A DNA stretch of 64,000 nucleotides from Castor canadensis (taxonomy: Eukaryota > Chordata > Mammalia > Rodentia > Castoridae), in assembly GCF_047511655.1 (NCBI RefSeq), contig NC_133398.1, positions 50,659,638 to 50,723,637 of the forward strand, in the 5' to 3' direction. The notes beneath the pieces are model-generated. The model saw only the letters and a list, made by a program, of their open reading frames with translations. It was not told where the DNA came from and did not search any database. A program made the translations under genes and the position numbers. Below are positions 58,081 through 64,000 of the stretch, in pieces (positions within the stretch are counted from its first letter, which is position 1; every line of letters begins with the position of its first letter).

Positions 58081-59299
58081 GTTTGATTCTGGCATTGTTA
58101 AAATTAGGCCCAGTTCCTCACAGGGTATAATCAATCTATCATCCAATTCTACAAATAAAAGGCATCAAGAAGTTGGCAAGGCAGGTGGTCCTGCGTCTCT
58201 TCTCATCTCACTGCTTCCCCACTGATGTGCTGGACTCACCTCATGTCTCCAGAACTGATTCCTCTTCCACACCTGCTATCCCATCAGGAGCCCTTCCAGG
58301 TATGAACTCTGAGCCTTAGATCCCTGGTTTAGTTCTGGTTTATCTCATGCCCCTAGGTTGATCATAACCCCGGTCTTAAGCTTGTGGTAACAGGAATCTA
58401 AAGCCTTATAAATATGTAAATAAATGGTTAGAAATATACAGGAATTCAATACTTTTATGTAAATATATAACTGGGTTCCACAATATGTTATAAAGACACA
58501 TTCAATCTTATGAAGATGCATTTTTGTCTCACAAACACACACCCACACACTGCCTCTCTTTATTATAAACTCTTGTGAGTTGGCTTGCATGAGTTTTCTT
58601 AAAGCAAAAATACATTACTGAAGTCAAATTAAATTTGGATGGTTTTTATTTTATACTTGCTTTTTGGCTTCAACATTTTTTGAAATTTATTGTCATATTA
58701 CCATGCTACTAGAGATACACTGAGTCATTTATAAAACTTCTTGCAATACATCATAATTGAATTTCCTCTCCATCGTTGTCCTAGATCCCCCTCCTATCAT
58801 TCCTGGGATAGCTTCAGCATGATTCATTTTTCCATTTTCATACATGAGTACATAATTTTTCCACCATATCCATATTCACCCTCCTATACCCTTTCCTTAT
58901 ATTCTCCCTTCTTCCACTGGCACCATCTACCAGACAGGACCTGTTTTACCTTCCTGTTCTTTGTTTTTAAAAAAAGACATTTTTATTAGATTAAGATAGT
59001 TACACAGGGAGTTTCATTGTGACGTTTCCATGTATATATAATGGCTTTAAATTTTAACTTTCAGCTTACATTTTTTGATATGATTTAAAAAATTAAAATT
59101 TGGCTCTTTTTCATGAATAAAGCAAAGATATAGACAATATCTATAGATATATAACAATATATTTTTGTTGTTCAATTTTAGTCAGGATTTTTATTAGGAA
59201 AAAAATCTAAAATGCTCTTGTGGCATGAGGAGGGAGGGCCACAAGATGAAAACCAAATTGTTGGAAATTCCCCTCTAACCCCAAGTGGTGAATGCACAA
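58081..59299 (+). other. Upstream flank of IFNA copy 4, with an inserted L1 3'UTR piece
   Basis: 58165-58520 matches 9652-9990. About 1 kb is then missing relative to copy 1 before matching resumes at a CA-rich spot (58535). 58740-59040 is a minus-strand L1 3'UTR fragment similar to 45380-45700. 59040-59230 matches the sequence just upstream of the copy 1 promoter. Confidence 0.75.
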
Positions 59300-59362
59300 A
59301 TGAAAGCAAAAAGAGAACAAGAAAGTAAGGGTAGGGCATTCAGAAAATGGAACCTCAAATGT
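59300..59362 (+). promoter_or_regulatory. IFNA virus-response element, copy 4
   Basis: tgaaagcaaaaagagaac, agaaagtaag and cagaaaatggaac form an IRF-site cluster ending about 105 bp before the ATG. The block is very similar to that of copy 3. Confidence 0.7.
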
Positions 59363-59466
59363 TCTCTGCTAAAGTCCAATGAGCACCTGAAGTTCTTCAG
59401 AAGCATAGCAGGAAAGGTCCAGGACCATCCACCTCAGCCAGGCCAACAGCATCTGCAACATCCTCA

Positions 59467-60034
59467 ATGGCCTTGCCTTTTTCTTTATTGGTGGTTCTAT
59501 TGATGCACAACTGCAGGTTAACCTCCTCTCTTAGCTGTGACCTGTCTCAGAGGCACAGCCTGGGTAGCAGTAGGGTCTCAGTACTACCGGGAAAAATGAA
59601 GGAGAATTTCTCCTTCTCCTGTATGAAGGACAGAAATGACTTGATTCCCCCATGAGAAAGTTGATGGCAACCAGGTCCAGAAGGCTCAAGCCATCTCTGT
59701 CCTCCATGAGATGACCCAGAAGATCTATAACATCTTCAGTACAAAGTACTCCTCTGATGCTTGGGAGAAGACCCTTCTGCACAAATTCTACACTGGCATT
59801 TCTTAGCAGCTGAAAGACTTGGAAACCAGTCTGACACAGTAACTAGGGGAAGAAGGGCCTCTCCTGATACATGAGGACTCTACACTGACTATGAGGAAAT
59901 ACTTCCACAAGATCACTCTCTACCTGAAAGAGAAGAAATACAGTCCTTGTGCTTGGAAGGTTGTCAGAGCAGAAATCATGAGATCCATCTCTTCATCAGA
60001 AAATTTGAATGTAAGATTATGACACAAAGAATGA
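59467..60034 (+). pseudogene. Interferon alpha pseudogene (copy 4), full length
   Basis: The ATG and signal peptide are good (MALPFSLLVVLLMHNC ... SLSCDLSQRHSLG), as is the Cys29 region ([10 protein letters not shown]). A 2-base deletion just after this shifts the frame and ends translation at 62 codons. In the original frame there are also TAG for the Gln91 codon and TAA for Glu103. The rest keeps IFNA order to the KKYSPCAW region and a TGA at the family position. The promoter is present, so it may still be transcribed. It aligns over its full length with copy 1, which lacks these lesions. Confidence 0.94.
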
Positions 60035-60423
60035 GACCTTCTCCATAATGGAAATGACTCTCAGTGACTAATACACTGTATTATCTCATGTTGCCATTGC
60101 AAAGACTCATTTCTGCTATACATGTGACATGACTTGCATCCATTTGATAGATGTTTTAGGGGTATTAACAACATTGTGTTCAACTCTCAGGACAATTTTC
60201 CCTTTCATCCATGCAGATTTATCTATTCATCTATTTAAATATTTATTTAACTATTTATAAGACTGCAATTATTTTTGGTGGTATATTATTTGTACTTTTA
60301 CCCTGTGATTATTTTAACAAAGTGTCTTCTTTTCAAATTGTGCTTTTCTTATTTTGCTTTGTTCATTAAATTTCTACTGTACAAAACTTCTTATATGTGT
60401 TTATTCATTAAAAAGAAACTCCA
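60035..60423 (+). promoter_or_regulatory. IFNA copy 4 3' flank with AU-rich element
   Basis: The same 3' flank as copy 1, with ATTTA-type motifs around 60232-60260 (atttaaatatttatttaact). Confidence 0.6.
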
Positions 60424-60609
60424 GGCCAGGTGCTGGTGGCTCACGCCTGTAATCTTAACTACTCAAGAGGCAGAGATGGAAGTTTGTGGTTCGAAGACAG
60501 CCCAAGCAAGTAAGTTCGTGAGACCCTGTCTCAAAAATACCTAACACAAAAAGGGCTGCTGGAGTGGCTTAAGGTGTAGGCCCTGAGGTCAAGCCACACA
60601 CACACTAAA
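60424..60609 (+). mobile_element. Composite SINE with perfect 13-bp target-site duplications
   Basis: ggctcacgcctgtaatctta, gaccctgtctcaaaaatacc, then an ID-like half (aaagggctgctggagtggct). The duplication aaaagaaactcca occurs at 60411-60423 and 60610-60622. The empty site is preserved downstream of copy 1 at about 13599-13613, so this SINE inserted after the two copies separated. Confidence 0.95.
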
Positions 60610-60717
60610 AAAAGAAACTCCAAAACTTATTACATAACCTTAGAAAGTAGTGGAAGTTAGAATCATTTATCCATAACTAGTATACTCAAATTATAAATAA
60701 TAACTGAATTTTTCACA

Positions 60718-60802
60718 TGTTGGGAATGTAATTCAGTAGACAAGTGCTTCCCTAATGATATTGAGGCCCTTGGTTGGATACTCAACATGGCAAAAAAAAA
60801 TG
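60718..60802 (+). mobile_element. ID-like SINE, paralogue of 13706-13790
   Basis: gggaatgtaattcagtagac ... cttggttggatactcaacat followed by an A run. Confidence 0.8.
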
Positions 60803-61044
60803 ACTTTCTCTAAACCAGATTGAATGTTGACCTCATGCTATCGTGGTGAACCCAGCAAATGCAAGTCCTGCTCATTTGTTTCTTTGATTTTTAAAGGAAA
60901 AAAAGCCCAAACACAATGATCATACTTAGTTAATATCAGTTCTTAGGTGGTTCAATAGTAAAAAAGGAAAACCTACAAAATTCTTTCAATAAAAGGCAGG
61001 TTGTGGCAGGTGAGGACTTAAAAATGAAAGCACAAATATATTCT

Positions 61045-63480
61045 ATAAGGTGATGTGACACGTTCCTGGAACACATACTTTCATTATGGAATCACAGGAA
61101 GCTTTTTCCCTGCCTTCTAGTAATCCCTACATTGCTCTGTTCATTCACTCCTCCTTGATCTGCCTTAAATATTTATACAGCTATTTTCACTGTCTTTGTG
61201 GCTTCTGGCCATCAATTTCCTCATAAGAGTACCAAGTAACCAGTTAAAAATCAAAGTTGATTGAAAGTTCTCAGTTTTTCAGAAATTCCTAAATCCCTAT
61301 ATTTCTTTTTATTTTGAAAAATATTTTTAGAAATGAGGGAATGTCCCTGTTACACTGATGCAATAGTAGCAGTAGCTAAAAGGAAAGTATAATCTATTTT
61401 ACTCAGGGAGGTTCAAAGATTTTAGGGTGAGGGCCACCTACTGGTGGACAAAGATAAGACAGAGTCAAGTCTGGACCACAGGTTCTTTCTATTCATGCAG
61501 AAGCCTATGTCCTTCGACTGACTTTGCTTGTTTATTTTCAGAGCTCTTTCTTGGGGAAAAATAACTGGCTCCAGTACTGGAAAAATACGTTTCCTTGTCT
61601 TTTGTATCTGACAAAAGGAAAGCACTCCCAGCTTCATGCTGGTCATTTCCTATTTAGACAGTGAACAGCTCTGGTGGGAGAGAAAGTGTAAGAATGTGCC
61701 ATTTGCCTCCAGTCTCCTCAGAGACCTAGATCTCCTGACCCCTAACTTTTCTAGGTTCTGTAAGTCACATGTAGGGACAAGGAAGCCTTCTCATCTGACA
61801 GTGGAGTTGCAAGGAAAGTCAAGGACAATGTACCGCTTGATGGTGCATTAACCCTTTCCTAAGAGTAAATTGTCCATTTGACAAATTCCTTCATACACTC
61901 AGATCTTGTCCCTTGACCTCCCAAATCAGAAGGAAGTTCTCTCCATCACTTTCAATAGGAATATGGTTGCATCAGTACAATCTTGATAGGGTCCTTAGGG
62001 AGAACATAGACATAAGAAAAGGAATTTCAGAGAATGCAAAAGCTGTCAGCTGTGGCCCATGGATTATCTGTTTGGACAGAACTGGAAAGAACTAAGGTGA
62101 TGCACACAACACTTGGAGAAGGGAATCAGGAGATGAGGGTGAATAGTTCAGATAAGAAGAAGGCACTTCAGTTTGGATCTTATCATCTCTAATTCACAAG
62201 TAAAATGATATTTTGTCCTTTGCCTTCTTTCCTCTTCTACCACTTTGTGAGGGAAGTAGTTTAGGAGCGGGACTATCTGGACTTGCTCAATAAACATGAC
62301 TGCCATTGTTATTGATTAACACCCTTCAATAATTAGGACTCTTTCTGCTCCTCCTTACTACTTACTTTTTTAATGTAATTTTCTATCTATCTATCTATAT
62401 AATATATATATATACACAAATTTATAAATATATATATACAAAATTTATGATTTAGCTCCATACTATCACATTGTTCTGAAAATCTCCATAGCCATATTTC
62501 ATATCATTTCCTGGATTTATTCACTTGCTATATGTTCAACAGAATGGGGGAACAGAGAAGCAAGGCTGGAGGAACAAGGACTGGGGTGGCAGTGTGGGGA
62601 TGCTAGGGACTGTCCTCTCTCCTTGCATTGCCATACAGAGCCTGACTTTACTCCACTGACCTGCAACACCCACATGTGCATCTAATCCATCTAAGAAGCA
62701 GCACCAGGAATCAGGATTGTGCTCAAGAAGAGTTGGCCAGTTATCAAGATGCAGCACAAGCTAGAGATGGTCAAGTTTTCTAAGCTTTGAGGACAAGAAT
62801 GCAAAAATGGGCACAACTGGACAGTTTCTGAATGCTGATTTCTGAATTTCAGGGGTCAATATTCATTTACATGCAGTTGGGCACAAAAATAGAAAGCATA
62901 GAAGCCCTACCCACACTTCTAAACCTCATGACGTGCTAAAGACCTGGGATGCCCACCTGTGTCGCTGTTTAGAGGCTTTCATGTTCTAATTCCATAAGAA
63001 AGACACTACAATTAAAACAAAACTCTTGTTTATTCAAAAGATCGATGTGTACATGATTAAATAAGAAAACACTGACGGAGCCTGCTTGAGTATAAGGCTG
63101 AAACAGTGGTGCTTCAAGGGTCTACTTAAGAAGTAACAGGCCCTCAGAAATTGGAATAATGTCCATTGAGTGGATTAATCCTTCACATGGTAAAACTTTA
63201 ATCCTTCAGATTCTCTCCAATAAGAGCAAAAAAGACAAAAGTGCTGCTGAGTGTAAAGCATGTACCAACAACACCTGTTCAACATCACTGCTCCCAGCTG
63301 AGGGACCATGAGACCCAGCAGCCATCAGAGAATTGAAAGGGTACAGGGATGCTCAAGGCAGAGAGCAAGTGTTCACTGCACAGGGGAAACTCTTATAGAA
63401 CCTGCGACATCCAAGGAATCTCTTAAATTTTGGTCAGTTGCAAAGAAAATACATGAAACTTGTGGTGTGTAGGGAGTTAT
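61045..63480 (+). other. Duplicated block beta, copy 4 (first form)
   Basis: Homologous to 15783-18250 along its whole length, and downstream of IFNA copy 4 exactly as the other is downstream of copy 1. The 59-bp exon-like stretch (61755-61813) keeps the tttctag acceptor but has gaaagt instead of gtaagt. The ttcaacag acceptor near 62540 is also kept. No conserved open frame is seen. TATA/CTAT repeats lie at 62385-62440. Confidence 0.5.
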
Positions 63481-63890
63481 GTGTGTGTAGATTTAAGGAG
63501 CAAATGACTGGAGGTTATGGAAGGTGACTAGGAGGAGAAAACTCCCTTGATCTTTTCTCTTCCAGTAGCCAGTCACTTTCCTGCTTTCACTTTCATCATA
63601 TTCAGACTCTCATTTCTTTACCATTTGCTTCAGTGTTTTGCACTCCAGTGGAAACTTTCCAGGAATGTTGACGAGAGAAAGAAAGAAAAATTGATCCCTC
63701 AAAATTATTGAAAAACTGTTTTAGGGCCTTTTTCTTCTCATTTTTACTTTGTTATTTTAATTCAAGCATTAAGGTGAAAATAAAAGGAACTTGCCAAGTA
63801 GCATGAATGACACTTTTTCCCTAGAAAAATTTCAAGTGAAAAAAAAATTTTAGAGTAAAAATTTAAATATGTATCATTTAAAAAACAAAA
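63481..63890 (+). other. Duplicated interferon-cluster flank
   Basis: 63540-63800 matches 50460-50710 and the junction after 43143. No gene. Confidence 0.7.
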
Positions 63891-63894
63891 AGTC

Positions 63895-64000
63895 AGCTTC
63901 CCAGGGTGCCAGTGGCTACCACGTAATCCAACTACTCAGGAGGCACAGACCAGGAGAATGACAAAATTTTCAGGTGGTTTTATCTCCAAAAAACACACCA
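63895..64000 (+). mobile_element. SINE (B1-like), cut by the window edge
   Basis: gggtgccagtggctaccacg, aatccaactactcaggaggc and a tctccaaaaaacacacca end match the head of the composite SINEs in this window. Confidence 0.7.

Noticed and set aside
1-64000. CRISPR-like arrays, integrase/attachment sites, bacterial operons
   Set aside because: The recurring units are SINEs, microsatellites and large eukaryotic duplications; nothing prokaryotic is present.

Overview
This is a vertebrate, almost certainly rodent, nuclear genomic window. It is AT-rich and CpG-poor and dense in LINE-1 (L1) copies on both strands. It carries B1-like and ID-like SINEs (7SL/tRNA type) and many dinucleotide and GGAA microsatellites. 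The composite SINE style (B1-like head followed by an ID-like half) suggests a beaver/kangaroo-rat type rodent, but that placement is tentative. There are no prokaryotic genes, operons or CRISPR arrays.

The only recognisable host genes are type I interferons. The window looks like part of a type I interferon cluster built by repeated tandem duplication and then heavily degraded. Four interferon-alpha (IFNA) loci, all on the + strand, share homologous upstream flanks, virus-response promoter elements and (where kept) AU-rich 3' ends. Copy 1 (12681-13250) is open for 189 codons with all conserved cysteines, but its start codon reads TTG. Copy 2 (33918-34366) is a deleted pseudogene. Copy 3 (42603-42773) is a promoter plus the first 56 codons, followed by a second interferon scrap (42910-43143). 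Copy 4 (59467-60034) has a good ATG but a 2-nt deletion and two stops. Two more pseudogenes (44538-45060 and 55045-55285) belong to a divergent, non-alpha type I interferon. At 30831-30966 a good interferon-type promoter and 5' leader runs into L1 sequence instead of a coding region.

Layout: 1-9651 is an old L1 split by a nested, nearly full-length L1 (983-7755). 9652-18900 is IFNA copy 1 with flanks and a duplicated block called beta here. 18931-25789 is a full-length L1 on the minus strand with perfect 16-bp target-site duplications. 25806-30830 holds a duplicated block called gamma, two truncated L1 3' ends and SINEs. 30831-34850 is the promoter remnant, a paralogue of the old L1 and IFNA copy 2. 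34850-37490 is old minus-strand L1. 37491-45300 holds a beta block, IFNA copy 3, a CpG-rich island and a divergent interferon. 45302-48485 is another minus-strand L1. 48490-56760 holds interferon-flank, beta and gamma blocks and the second divergent interferon remnant. 56770-58080 is old L1 with a 148-bp nested L1 tail. 58165-64000 is IFNA copy 4, its flanks and another beta block.

No intact, conventionally started protein-coding gene is visible. The value of the window is as a record of interferon gene birth and death and of L1 activity. I found no convincing new biological system. The points most worth testing are the start-less but otherwise intact IFNA, the truncated but promoter-bearing IFNA copy 3, the antisense ORF shared by two L1 5'UTRs, a probable L1 3' transduction, and the unexplained beta and gamma blocks.
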